Position numbers and translations under genes: made by a program | Shown here: positions 16,556 to 24,502 of the stretch, one piece after another | Numbering within the stretch: position 1 is the first letter of the stretch | Layout: the number at the start of each line of letters is the position of its first letter | Notes under the pieces: generated by a model | What the model was told of the DNA's origin: nothing | Seen by the model: the letters and a program-made list of their open reading frames with translations, nothing else | The model's database searches: none | Assembly: GCA_024998625.1 (NCBI GenBank) | Contig: JACOEL010000006.1 | Coordinates: forward strand, 124,001-188,000 | Length of the DNA: 64,000 bases | Direction of reading: 5' to 3' | Origin: Nitrospira sp. | GTDB lineage: Bacteria > Nitrospirota > Nitrospiria > Nitrospirales > Nitrospiraceae

Positions 16556-16569
16556 CCAAGGAGAGCCGC

Positions 16570-17052
16570 ATGTCCGAAGGAAAGATCAGCGTCACGTTCG
16601 AGCAGGATCACGACCGTCTCGATGCCCTGTTCACGACGTTTCAGGAGCAGAAGCGAAAGGATTTCGCCAAGGCCAAGGAGGCGTTCGTTGCCTTCAAGTT
16701 CGGCCTGCAACGCCACATCGTCTGGGAAGAAGACGTATTGTTTCCCAAGTGGGAGGAGAACTCCGGCATGGCGGAAGGCGGTCCGACGCAGGTCATGAGA
16801 ACCGAGCATCGGATGATCGGCGATTGCCTGGAAGCGATTCACCAGAAGGTCCAGTCACAGGATCCGGAGAGCGATCGGGATGAGCAGCGACTGCTGGATA
16901 TCCTGAAATCGCACAACATGAAGGAGGAACGGATTCTCTATCCGTCGATCGATCAGGTGATCAGCGATCAGGAACGCGCGGAGTTGTACCAGGCGATGAA
17001 AGACATTCCCGAAGAGCGATACCGGACCTGTTGCGGGAGCGGGCACCCATGA
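16570..17052 (+). CDS. Hemerythrin HHE-domain protein
   Basis: A 160-residue cytoplasmic hemerythrin-like protein that binds a non-heme di-iron centre. The expected ligand helices are visible: FEQDHDRLDALF, LQRHIVWEEDVLFP, RTEHRMIGDCLEA and LKSHNMKEERILYP. It ends with CCGSGHP, an extra cysteine pair outside the domain. HHE proteins serve oxygen or NO sensing, or iron-centre repair. It lies in a chain with the ferredoxin oxidoreductase and cytochromes, so protection of an oxygen-sensitive enzyme is plausible but unproven. It overlaps the next gene by four bases. Confidence 0.9.
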   Translation: MSEGKISVTFEQDHDRLDALFTTFQEQKRKDFAKAKEAFVAFKFGLQRHIVWEEDVLFPKWEENSGMAEGGPTQVMRTEHRMIGDCLEAIHQKVQSQDPESDRDEQRLLDILKSHNMKEERILYPSIDQVISDQERAELYQAMKDIPEERYRTCCGSGHP

Positions 17053-17435
17053 GTCGTCCGGGTGTGGGTGCTGCGTTGTGCTTCCTGGGACTGTCGGTCG
17101 TCGCCTCAGCGCCGCGATGGACTTATGCGGTGCCGTACGGTGGCGTGAGTGCGTCGAAGGCGGAGGGGCCGTCGAGTGCGTGGACGATGGGAGACGCCGG
17201 TGGCATGATGGCCAATCCGCACAGCGATTTGATCTTTCGGGCGACGGGCGCCACCACCTGTCTGGATTGTCATCGAGCGGGCAAAGAGGGGACGGTGAGT
17301 CCGCAAGTCCTGGACAATGCATTGGTCCAGGATCTCAAGGCCAAGGCCAAGGGGGTTCATGGCCCAGGGCGATTCTCGGATTGTCTGCGGTGCCATGCCG
17401 GGGGCAATAAGGGCGTGGAAAAGTACCGGAAGTAA
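17049..17435 (+). CDS. Diheme periplasmic cytochrome c
   Basis: A 128-residue exported protein with a signal peptide (about residues 1-27) and two CxxCH sites, CLDCH and CLRCH, about 40 residues apart. The text NPHSDLIFRATGATTCLDCH closely resembles NPHGEFVFRATGTSSCTACH in the pentaheme protein at 18085, so the two share a module. Between them lies a membrane protein, forming a three-gene redox unit. Start overlaps the hemerythrin stop (ATGA). Few residues lie outside the heme modules, so it is probably an electron carrier rather than an enzyme. Confidence 0.8.
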   Translation: MSRPGVGAALCFLGLSVVASAPRWTYAVPYGGVSASKAEGPSSAWTMGDAGGMMANPHSDLIFRATGATTCLDCHRAGKEGTVSPQVLDNALVQDLKAKAKGVHGPGRFSDCLRCHAGGNKGVEKYRK

Positions 17436-17493
17436 GTCAGGGCGCGAAGTGGCTTACGCTATCAGCTCTCCTCCTGTTCTGAGCGAGCGAGGT

Positions 17494-18081
17494 ATGACAT
17501 CTGTCCGGCTGCGTGTCTTTGTGGTGACTGTCGTCGTGGGGGCGGCGGTGGCGGGCGCTCTGATCTTCGAGGCCCTGCTCAGTCTCGGCGAGACCACCCC
17601 TTTCGGGCATACGCGGTATGGCCATGCAGCCGGCTGGGTCGGCCTCGCCGTTACTCTGCTGGTATTTGTGTATCCGTTGCGCAAGCGAATCAGCCCGGCC
17701 CGCCGGTGGCCACGGGGCTGGTTTCGAGTTCATATGGTGGCGGGGGTGGTCGGCCCGCTGCTCATATTTCTCCACTCCGGCGCCCACTATCACGCCCTGG
17801 TACCGATTCTCGCGATGCTGTCCATGGTGATCGTGGTCGTCAGCGGGATCATCGGGCAGGCGGTGCATGCATTCAGCCTAAGCGCGCTCAACGATCAACG
17901 CCGCCGACTCCAGCACGAAGGATTGTCCGACAGCGATATCGATGCGCAATTGCATGGCATGGCGTCTCAAGAGGAAACATTCCGCATGTGGCAAGCGATC
18001 CACGCGCCGATGACGGTGATGTTTCTCGTGTTCACGCTGGTGCACGTGGCGGGGGCGTTGTTCTTCGCAGGAATCTCGTGA
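17494..18081 (+). CDS. Cytochrome-b-like integral membrane protein
   Basis: A 195-residue protein with about five hydrophobic segments and many histidines inside or near them (RYGHAAGW, RVHMVAG, LHSGAHYH, QAVHAFS, IHAPMT, LVHVAG). This pattern fits a heme-b-binding membrane cytochrome. The ATG at 17494 follows GAGCGAGG and puts the first helix at the N-terminus. It sits between a diheme and a pentaheme cytochrome, so it likely connects periplasmic hemes with the quinone pool. I cannot name a specific family, and heme binding is inference. Confidence 0.6.
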   Translation: MTSVRLRVFVVTVVVGAAVAGALIFEALLSLGETTPFGHTRYGHAAGWVGLAVTLLVFVYPLRKRISPARRWPRGWFRVHMVAGVVGPLLIFLHSGAHYHALVPILAMLSMVIVVVSGIIGQAVHAFSLSALNDQRRRLQHEGLSDSDIDAQLHGMASQEETFRMWQAIHAPMTVMFLVFTLVHVAGALFFAGIS

Positions 18082-18084
18082 CGG

Positions 18085-18639
18085 ATGCGATACCATCCGC
18101 TGCCAAGAACTGCGGTGCCGGTGGTGGCTCTCGCGACGCTTGTACTGGTCGTCTGGATCGGCTGGGGATCGGTGAGAAGTCCGGCCTCGTTCTGGGCGCC
18201 GGGAGATCTGAGCCGATACCACGTTGATCAGGCCGGGTGCCTGCACTGCCACGAACCATTCCGTGGCCCCAGTCCGGCTCGCTGTGTGAGTTGCCATTCG
18301 GAGCAGTATTTCGCGGATCGGGCGACGCCTGCCGTGACGACCTGGCATCGTGACCTGGTGGCGCAACGCACGGCCTGCACGGCCTGCCACACGGAGCATC
18401 GCGGCGCGCTTGCTCAAATCACCGAGCGAGCGAGGACCAACCCCCACGGTGAATTTGTATTTCGTGCGACCGGTACCAGTTCCTGCACGGCCTGCCACGA
18501 GTTCGGCGCGAGGGTCGCGACCAAGCCGACGCTGAGAGACGAGCCGATCGTGCGGCGGTTGTATGAGAGCGGGCGTGGCGCGCATCAGCCTGGTCGTATC
18601 GCCGAGTGCCTTGCCTGTCATGGCAGGGGAGCATCCTGA
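18085..18639 (+). CDS. Pentaheme c-type cytochrome, membrane anchored
   Basis: A 184-residue protein with an N-terminal transmembrane segment (about residues 10-28) and five CxxCH sites: CLHCH, CVSCH, CTACH, CTACH and CLACH. Five hemes in about 130 residues means tight packing, as in small multiheme electron conduits. It begins four bases after the membrane-protein stop, so it is co-translated with it. The fourth heme module repeats the diheme protein at 17049. Together the three genes look like a membrane electron-transfer module. Direction of electron flow is unknown. Confidence 0.82.
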   Translation: MRYHPLPRTAVPVVALATLVLVVWIGWGSVRSPASFWAPGDLSRYHVDQAGCLHCHEPFRGPSPARCVSCHSEQYFADRATPAVTTWHRDLVAQRTACTACHTEHRGALAQITERARTNPHGEFVFRATGTSSCTACHEFGARVATKPTLRDEPIVRRLYESGRGAHQPGRIAECLACHGRGAS

Positions 18640-18660
18640 AGGAAGCATGATGGAGTGACG

Positions 18661-19230
18661 ATGCGATTGAATCTCGAACAAGCCTTTCCCACCGAACAAG
18701 CCCTGCGCGACATGATCGTGATGCGCAAAGTCTGTTTCGATCATGATCCGTTTTATGTGAGGACCGGCGCCGGCAATGTGGTTCAGATCGGATTCCAACT
18801 GAACCTCTATGCGGCGTTTCGCGATCCGACCCAGTTGCCGCTCAATGATGATGCCGAGCATCGTGACATTCTGAGTGATCTGCAACGGCTCTGCCGGGTG
18901 TTCTTTCAGACGCTGGATCTGCTGAAGCCCTGTGAGCATCCCCAGCCTCCCGCGCATAGGATCGTGTTTTCCCCTGAACGAAAAAATCGCGCCGAAGTCT
19001 GCCTGCAGGTCCCCATCTTCGACCTGGCGCACTATGCCGACAGTTCGGCTCGCCAGGTGCAGGATCTTCTTGCGACGGCGGAATGTCTGCTGACGCATGT
19101 GGGTGCGAGGCGTCGGGTGTGGGATGAAGAGGGGCGCGTACGGGAGGCAGGTGCCGGTGGCTGCGAGGCGCATGCTGCGGCGGCTGGAACGGAGGCGGAC
19201 ACATTGACGCCGGATAGGACTGTTGACTGA
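18661..19230 (+). CDS. Conserved-looking protein of unknown function
   Basis: A 189-residue protein I do not recognise. No signal peptide or transmembrane segment. It has a compact N-terminal part (LNLEQAFPTEQALRDM, then KVCFDHDPFYVRTG) and three cysteines in the middle (CR, CEHP, CLQV). The last 40 residues are Ala/Gly/Glu-rich and poorly ordered. The ATG at 18661 follows GGAG, and the gene trails the cytochrome module by 21 bases, so it probably belongs to it. Codon use matches its neighbours, which supports it being real. Confidence 0.6.
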   Translation: MRLNLEQAFPTEQALRDMIVMRKVCFDHDPFYVRTGAGNVVQIGFQLNLYAAFRDPTQLPLNDDAEHRDILSDLQRLCRVFFQTLDLLKPCEHPQPPAHRIVFSPERKNRAEVCLQVPIFDLAHYADSSARQVQDLLATAECLLTHVGARRRVWDEEGRVREAGAGGCEAHAAAAGTEADTLTPDRTVD

Positions 19231-19547
19231 CTGTAGTCAGCTGGATACAGTTCTGCCTGTTCGAGATCCGGAAGCCCAAGACGTTCGCTAAGTGGCTTGA
19301 TGGACTTCGTGACCTGCGTGCGCGTGCACGCGTTCAGGTTAGAATAGAGCGGCTCGGTACAGGGAATGCGGGTGATGCGTAATCGGTGGGGGAAGGCGTT
19401 TCTGAGATGCGAATCGACTACGGCCCCGGCTACCGTGTGTATTTCACAAAGCGTGGCAGTGAGGTTATTGTGCTGCTGGCCGGCGGCGATAAGCGGACAC
19501 AGGATGCCGACATCCGAACAGCCTTGAGGCTGGCACGGGGCCTATAG
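19227..19547 (+). pseudogene. HigB/RelE-type toxin gene (PF05973-like) with in-frame stop
   Basis: Reading frame 3 from 19227 gives a protein with the full layout of small RelE/HigB-family toxins: FEIRKPKTFAKWLDGLRD, then RARARVQVRIERLGTGNAGD, then, after a TAA at 19380-19382, VGEGVSEMRIDYGPGYRVYF and a C-terminal LAGGDKRTQ...TALRLARGL. Homology continues in the same frame across the stop, so one substitution explains the break. No usable start codon exists between the previous in-frame stop (19224) and the homologous region, so the start also seems lost. The antitoxin gene follows ten bases later. Confidence 0.8.
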
Positions 19548-19556
19548 GAGTGCATC

Positions 19557-19907
19557 ATGAAGAAGGTTACCACTACAAAATATAACGTAGCCGAGCATTT
19601 GCGGACTCCGGAGGAAATGGCTGCATACTTGGAGGCCTGCTTGGAGGAGGCCGATGGCGACGCGGCCTTCATTGCCAAGGCACTGGGCGATATTGCCCGC
19701 GCCAAGGGGATGGCGCAGGTTGCGCAGGATGCGGGTCTGTCTCGTGAGAGCCTGTACAAGGCGCTCTCCGGCGAGCGGAGTCCGGGTTTCGATACGATCC
19801 TCAAGGTCTTGAGAGCGTTGGGGTTGAAATTGCACGCGGAGCCGACGCGACGAATCGCTGCCCCGAAATCCAAACGGCCCCGTTCCTTTAAGCGGAGTGC
19901 GGCGTGA
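19557..19907 (+). CDS. HigA-type addiction-module antitoxin (HTH protein)
   Basis: A 116-residue antitoxin of the family paired with the toxin just upstream. The N-terminal third (NVAEHLRTPEEMAAYLEACL) is the usual opening, and the helix-turn-helix is in the middle (GMAQVAQDAGLSRESLYKAL, then FDTILKVLRALGLKL). The C-terminal tail is rich in Lys, Arg and Pro. Toxin-first order is typical of HigBA systems. The gene is intact although its toxin is broken, so it is now an orphan antitoxin or autorepressor. Confidence 0.88.
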   Translation: MKKVTTTKYNVAEHLRTPEEMAAYLEACLEEADGDAAFIAKALGDIARAKGMAQVAQDAGLSRESLYKALSGERSPGFDTILKVLRALGLKLHAEPTRRIAAPKSKRPRSFKRSAA

Positions 19908-19934
19908 ATCGTAGAATTCCGGCAGGCTTTTTGG

Positions 19935-20069
19935 GTGCCAACTATATCACCGCCAACTGATTGGTTTGTGTATGAGGCGCTTGACCAGTTAGGGGTGACG
20001 CGTGCTGAGGTGGAGGCGAAGATTTCGAAACGTTCAGCCGAGATGAATGGTCAAAGCTCAGTAGATTAA
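19935..20069 (+). CDS. Possible small ORF, 44 residues
   Basis: A GTG-started frame of 44 codons with reasonable amino-acid composition: it begins MPTISPPTDWFVYEALDQL and ends with a charged helix. The predicted helical text LGVTRAEVEAKISKRSAEM is not typical of random GC-rich frames. Ribosome site is weak (GGCAGG ten bases upstream). It may be a small gene or the tail of a degraded one from the toxin-antitoxin region. No family recognised. Confidence 0.35.
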   Translation: MPTISPPTDWFVYEALDQLGVTRAEVEAKISKRSAEMNGQSSVD

Positions 20070-20109
20070 TGCTGTGCTCAAATTGGAATACTGATCGTTT
20101 CCGACTTGT

Positions 20110-22860
20110 TTAACCATTCCATCTCGCAACACTCCTTCCCACCCTGATCCTCGCATCCACGATGCGGCAGCCCTGGCCTGGCGGTAGGGCGAAGATGGGA
20201 TTCAGATCCAGTTCCACGATCTCCGGCACCTCTTCGACCAGGCGCGAGAGCCGGAGCAGTAGTTCTTGAATGGCATCCACATCGCCCGGTGGATGGCCGC
20301 GATAGCCTTGCAGCAGACGATACCCTTTGATGCTGCGGATCAGATCGGCGGCATCCAGTTCCGTCAACGGCGTGATGCGGAAGCGCACGTCTCCAAGAAT
20401 TTCGACGTGAATCCCGCCCAATCCGAATCCGATCAGGGGACCGAACGAGGGATCCTGGACCATGCCCGCCATCACCTCGACGCCTCCGGTCACCATCGGT
20501 TGGACCAATACCCCTTCCATGGCTTCAAGGCTCTGATCCTGCGCGAGCCGTGCGGCGATCTGCTCAAACGCGTGGCGAACCTCAGCCTTCGTGTTGAGGT
20601 TCAAATACACACCGCCGATTTCCGTTTTGTGGACAAGTGTATGGGACGCCAGCTTCACGGCGACCGGAAATCCGATCTGCTCGGCCAACAGGGCGGCTTC
20701 CTCCGCGCCGGTCGCGACACCGCCGGGCGGAAGCGGGATCGACATCGCGCTCAGCAGGGCCCGTGTCTCGGCTGTCGTCAGCCAGCCCGCTCCACGTACG
20801 GTCAGGGCGTCATGGCAGATGCGGGTCACGGTCGGGAGGTCAAGATCGTCGAAGTCCGGCACCATGCCGGCGGGGCGCTCGCGCCACTGCACATAGCCGG
20901 CGATTTTTCCCAGGGCGCGCGCGGGGAGTTCGGGCAGCGCAAAGGTGGGGATGGTGTCGCTCGTGAAGGAAAATCTCCGCTCGCGATCCGTTTCCACCAT
21001 CCACCCGATGTAGATCGGCTTCTTAATGGATGCCGTGGCTCGCGCTTCGAGGATGCCCTTCTTGATGCCTTCGGCAATCGGGTTCACATCGGTGGCCGTG
21101 ACGGCAATGTAGAGAATGATGAGGGCGTCGATATCGTCGGATTTCAAAAGCGCAGCGATGGCCTGGGCGTATTGCTCAGGATCCGCCGAGGCGATCAGGT
21201 CGACCGGGTTGCGCAAGGCCGCAGCCGGCGGCAGAAACGAGGCCAGGTGAGTCATGGTCGCTTGGGACAATTCAGGAACATCCAGGCCGCTTGCCTCGCA
21301 GGCATCGGCGCAGAGGATGGCCGGTCCGCCGGCGTTCGTGATGATCCCGACGCGGTTGCCCTTCGGGAGCGGTTGATCCGAAAGGCCTGCCGCCAATGCG
21401 AACATGTCTTCGAGCGTCTCGGCGCGCAGGATCCCGGTCTGCTGAAACAGGGCTTCCACCGCTACATCATTGGCGGCCAGCGCGGCTGTGTGGGATCCTG
21501 CGGCGCGTTTTCCCGAAGAGGTACGGCCTGCCTTCAGGACGACGATGGGTTTGTTGCGGCTGACCCGGCGGGTGATCTGCGCAAACCGTCTCGGATTACC
21601 GAACGATTCCACATACAGCAGGATGACGTTCGTCGCGGGATCGTTCTCCCAGTATTGCAGCAGGTCGTTGACCGACACATCCGCCTTGTTGCCGACGCTG
21701 ACAAAGGTAGAGAGACCGAGCTGCAATCGTTCGGACGCGGCGAGCAGGGCCAACCCCAGGGCGCCGCTTTGCGACGACATGGCAATGGAGCCGGCGAGTG
21801 GAAACGTGGAGGTGAAAGTGGCATTGAGCCGCACGGCCGGATCGGTGTTCAAGATACCGAAGCAATTGGGGCCGACCATGCGCAGGCCCTGTTGGCGAAC
21901 CTTTTCGAGGAGCTGGTCTTGTAAACGGCGTCCATCTGCTCCGACTTCGGCGAATCCCGCGGTGATGACCACCAGCGCGCGGACACCGGTCGCCGCACAG
22001 TCGTCCACGACTGAGAGCACGGCGTCTTTGGGGACGGCGATGACGGCCAGATCGACCGGCTCCGGCAGCGCACGAAGCGACGGATAGGTGTGCATGCCGG
22101 CGATGGTGGCGGCATGCGGATTGATTGCGTAACAGCGGCCGCAAAAGCCGTTGCTGCTCAGCGCGTCGAGCAACCGGTAGCCGATACTCTGGGGAGCGCG
22201 CGAGGCGCCGATCACGGCGACGGCCTGAGGATGGAAGAGCGGCCGGAGCGAAGCCGTGGTGGCGACCCGTTCACGCCACTCGGATTGGCGTACGCTCTGG
22301 TCGGTCGGTGTCAGCGAGAGCTCGACCTCCATGTCGCCGCCCTCGACATGTTCTTCCATGGGCAGTCCGGAGGAGGCGAACACCTCGCGCATGGCCACAT
22401 TGTCGGCGTGGGTGATGGCCCAGAGCCTCGTGAAGCCGTGGCGGATTGCCAGCAGCGCCAGTCGCTCCAGGAGCAGCGTGCCCAAGCCATGGCCGTGGAG
22501 CCGATCGTCTACGGCCATGGCCACTTCGGCCTGGTGCTGGTCCCGCGCATGATATGAACCGGATGCGATGACACGGAGGGCGCCGTCCTGCCGTCGAAGG
22601 GCAATCACGGCGAGGCTGCGCCGCGGGTTGGACGGATCACAGAGTTTTTGGATCACCTCGGCGGGCGGCGCAGTTTCGGAGAAGAACCGGTGGCGTCTGG
22701 CTTCCGGCGACAGACGTTCGACGAAGTGCTGCAATTCAGCCGCGTCGGACGGCTGCGCGATGCGCAGGAGCGCCGTCGAGCCGTCGCTTAAGACGACATG
22801 ACCGGAGTCGGGACCCTCGTCACGGGAGGGCGGCATGTGGAGTGGACGGATACGTTGCAT
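20110..22860 (-). CDS. GNAT acetyltransferase fused to ADP-forming acyl-CoA synthetase
   Basis: A 916-residue fusion. Residues 20-190 are a GNAT domain (VAMAVDDRLHGHGLGTLLLERL is the acetyl-CoA loop). From about 200 the chain follows the NDP-forming acyl-CoA synthetase: CoA-binding domain (AVIGASRAPQSIGYRLLDAL), ligase domain (SSQSGALGLALL, then AGSHTAALA with the phosphohistidine-type His) and a C-terminal ATP-grasp domain (GFPVAVKLASHTLVHKTEIG). Pat-type lysine acetyltransferases use the same parts, with GNAT at the other end and often a dead ligase. Here the His is kept, so ATP synthesis from acyl-CoA is possible. It lies four bases after the DsbD-like gene. Confidence 0.88.
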   Translation of the reverse strand: MQRIRPLHMPPSRDEGPDSGHVVLSDGSTALLRIAQPSDAAELQHFVERLSPEARRHRFFSETAPPAEVIQKLCDPSNPRRSLAVIALRRQDGALRVIASGSYHARDQHQAEVAMAVDDRLHGHGLGTLLLERLALLAIRHGFTRLWAITHADNVAMREVFASSGLPMEEHVEGGDMEVELSLTPTDQSVRQSEWRERVATTASLRPLFHPQAVAVIGASRAPQSIGYRLLDALSSNGFCGRCYAINPHAATIAGMHTYPSLRALPEPVDLAVIAVPKDAVLSVVDDCAATGVRALVVITAGFAEVGADGRRLQDQLLEKVRQQGLRMVGPNCFGILNTDPAVRLNATFTSTFPLAGSIAMSSQSGALGLALLAASERLQLGLSTFVSVGNKADVSVNDLLQYWENDPATNVILLYVESFGNPRRFAQITRRVSRNKPIVVLKAGRTSSGKRAAGSHTAALAANDVAVEALFQQTGILRAETLEDMFALAAGLSDQPLPKGNRVGIITNAGGPAILCADACEASGLDVPELSQATMTHLASFLPPAAALRNPVDLIASADPEQYAQAIAALLKSDDIDALIILYIAVTATDVNPIAEGIKKGILEARATASIKKPIYIGWMVETDRERRFSFTSDTIPTFALPELPARALGKIAGYVQWRERPAGMVPDFDDLDLPTVTRICHDALTVRGAGWLTTAETRALLSAMSIPLPPGGVATGAEEAALLAEQIGFPVAVKLASHTLVHKTEIGGVYLNLNTKAEVRHAFEQIAARLAQDQSLEAMEGVLVQPMVTGGVEVMAGMVQDPSFGPLIGFGLGGIHVEILGDVRFRITPLTELDAADLIRSIKGYRLLQGYRGHPPGDVDAIQELLLRLSRLVEEVPEIVELDLNPIFALPPGQGCRIVDARIRVGRSVARWNG

Positions 22861-22863
22861 GCA

Positions 22864-24066
22864 TTACCCCGAGAGCAGGTCCGGTTTCACGAGCAGCAGC
22901 AGGCCGAGCCCGATCATGACCGCCCCGCTGATCAGTTTCAACCACCGTCCTTCGCGTTCCTCCAGCTTGTGGCGGCCCAGGGTGGTCACGGCGATCGTCA
23001 CCATCAGTGCGTCATCGAAGATGTAGGCCGCGTTGTAGAGGGCAAGGTAGCCATAATACTGCCAGGTGGCGAGCGCCTGCGTGCTGAGGATGTGCGTGTA
23101 GAGCGCGGGAAGTCCGGCCGTGCACAGCAGCTCGACCACGTTCACCAGCCCGGCAAGGATCACGATCCCGATCAGGGCGCCGGTGAGATTCTCCGCCTGA
23201 ACGATACGGCGCAGCCGCGCATAGAGCCCCGGTTTGGCCGCGGCCGGAATACTCAATGACAACCCCTGCCGGAAGGCGAAGAAATCTTTCACGTTGACCG
23301 CGCCGATCAGGAGCGCCACGCTGCCCAGCGTGAGTTGGACCGTGCGGGAGAGGCCCATGATGAGAAACACATTCAGCCAGGCGGCCATGAAGGCAAAATA
23401 CAGCAGCCCGCTCATCAGGACGAAGGTGCCGGCCACGAGCGACATCTTGACGCGGTCCTGCAATGAGACCAGGAGCGACAGGAGAAATAATAGCACCCAC
23501 ATCGCGCAGGGGTTGAAGCCGTCGAGGAGACCGATGGCGACTGTGAACAGGGGCAGCCCGATGTCGTGATAATTCAGTTGGCCGAACCAGGGAAGCAGGA
23601 TGCTGTCTTCCCCAGCCATGAGTTGTCCTGTAGGTGTGCTGCAGGCCGGTTGTGTCGGGCGGCAGGCGGACAACGGTTCGGAATCGAGGGGAGGAGCCGC
23701 CCGATCAAGGAGTGCCAGCAGGTTGGCGCCGGTCGTTTCGGCGTCTTGATAGCCGATGATCAATTCGCCTTGCAGATAAAAGGCAGGAACGCCGATCAGC
23801 GTCACCGCCTGCCGTCTTGCCAGCGTCTCCAAGCGGGCGAGCGCGGTCTGATCCTGACCGACGTCCCGAACCAGAATGTGCAGGGTGGGGCGACGTTGCC
23901 GAAGCTCGCGAAGAAATGCCTTGGCGGCTTCGCAGTGCGGACAGCCGGCTCGGACGAAGACTTCCAGATCCGCGGTCGGTTCGGAGGCGTGAACGGACAC
24001 CACTGAACCGAGGAGCCACAGGCAGATGAGTACGAGGCCCGCATAAAGAATCCTCCGTCGACTCAT
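22864..24066 (-). CDS. Thioredoxin-like domain fused to DsbD/CcdA-type membrane domain
   Basis: A 400-residue protein. Signal segment at residues 6-26, then a periplasmic glutaredoxin-like domain with CPHC (FVRAGCPHCEAAKAF) and cis-Pro loop GVPAFYL. After a linker with two further cysteines, six or so transmembrane helices follow with cysteines in GFNPCAMWVLLF and VVELLCTAGLPALYT, the pair expected for a DsbD/CcdA electron carrier. It likely moves reducing power across the membrane to periplasmic thiols, for example during cytochrome c maturation. The order (thioredoxin domain first) is the reverse of the usual DsbD tail. Confidence 0.8.
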   Translation of the reverse strand: MSRRRILYAGLVLICLWLLGSVVSVHASEPTADLEVFVRAGCPHCEAAKAFLRELRQRRPTLHILVRDVGQDQTALARLETLARRQAVTLIGVPAFYLQGELIIGYQDAETTGANLLALLDRAAPPLDSEPLSACRPTQPACSTPTGQLMAGEDSILLPWFGQLNYHDIGLPLFTVAIGLLDGFNPCAMWVLLFLLSLLVSLQDRVKMSLVAGTFVLMSGLLYFAFMAAWLNVFLIMGLSRTVQLTLGSVALLIGAVNVKDFFAFRQGLSLSIPAAAKPGLYARLRRIVQAENLTGALIGIVILAGLVNVVELLCTAGLPALYTHILSTQALATWQYYGYLALYNAAYIFDDALMVTIAVTTLGRHKLEEREGRWLKLISGAVMIGLGLLLLVKPDLLSG

Positions 24067-24090
24067 CGCGTTGCCTGTGGCGCCCGTCGG

Positions 24091-24453
24091 CTAGCTGATG
24101 AAGTCCGGTGTTGCGACCGATCGGATATAGGACAAGACGTCCAGCATCTGTTGGTCGGTCAGTTTGCCTCGATACCCATGCATGGGGCTGAAGAGCGCTC
24201 CGTTCGCGATCGTGATCAGCAGTTCCCAATCGGTCTTGGCGCGCGAGTTGACGGATTGAAAATTCGCCGGCCTCACAATGAGGTATTGACCGTCCGGCCC
24301 GGCCCCGTCCAGTTTGTCTCCGTGGCAACGCAGACATTGTTTTTCATAGATGGCCTGTCCGTCGCGCGGATTGCCCCGGTTGGTTTGTGCGGTGGCCCAT
24401 GTGCTGCCCAGGATGACGAGGCAAACGGCAGAAAGAATGCTGAACGTTTTCAT
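24091..24453 (-). CDS. Small periplasmic monoheme cytochrome c
   Basis: A 120-residue class I cytochrome: signal peptide at residues 1-22, heme motif CLRCH near residue 40 followed by GDKLDGAGPDG, and a probable Met ligand in FSPMHGY. It is the first gene of a likely minus-strand unit with the DsbD-like protein and the acyl-CoA synthetase fusion (gaps of 24 and 3 bases). The sequence resembles other single-heme carriers in the window, and its partner is not evident. Confidence 0.87.
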   Translation of the reverse strand: MKTFSILSAVCLVILGSTWATAQTNRGNPRDGQAIYEKQCLRCHGDKLDGAGPDGQYLIVRPANFQSVNSRAKTDWELLITIANGALFSPMHGYRGKLTDQQMLDVLSYIRSVATPDFIS

Positions 24454-24502
24454 GCGCAGGCTCCTTTATGGTTCGGCGCAGTGCGCCGGATTGGTCACAG
24501 AC

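Noticed and set aside
17878-19173. 431-residue minus-strand frame
   Set aside because: Antisense to the membrane protein, pentaheme cytochrome and hypothetical gene; Arg/His-rich text typical of shadows.
20266-21924. 552-residue + strand open frame
   Set aside because: It lies wholly antisense to the acyl-CoA synthetase fusion, whose motifs are clear. High GC leaves long antisense frames open.
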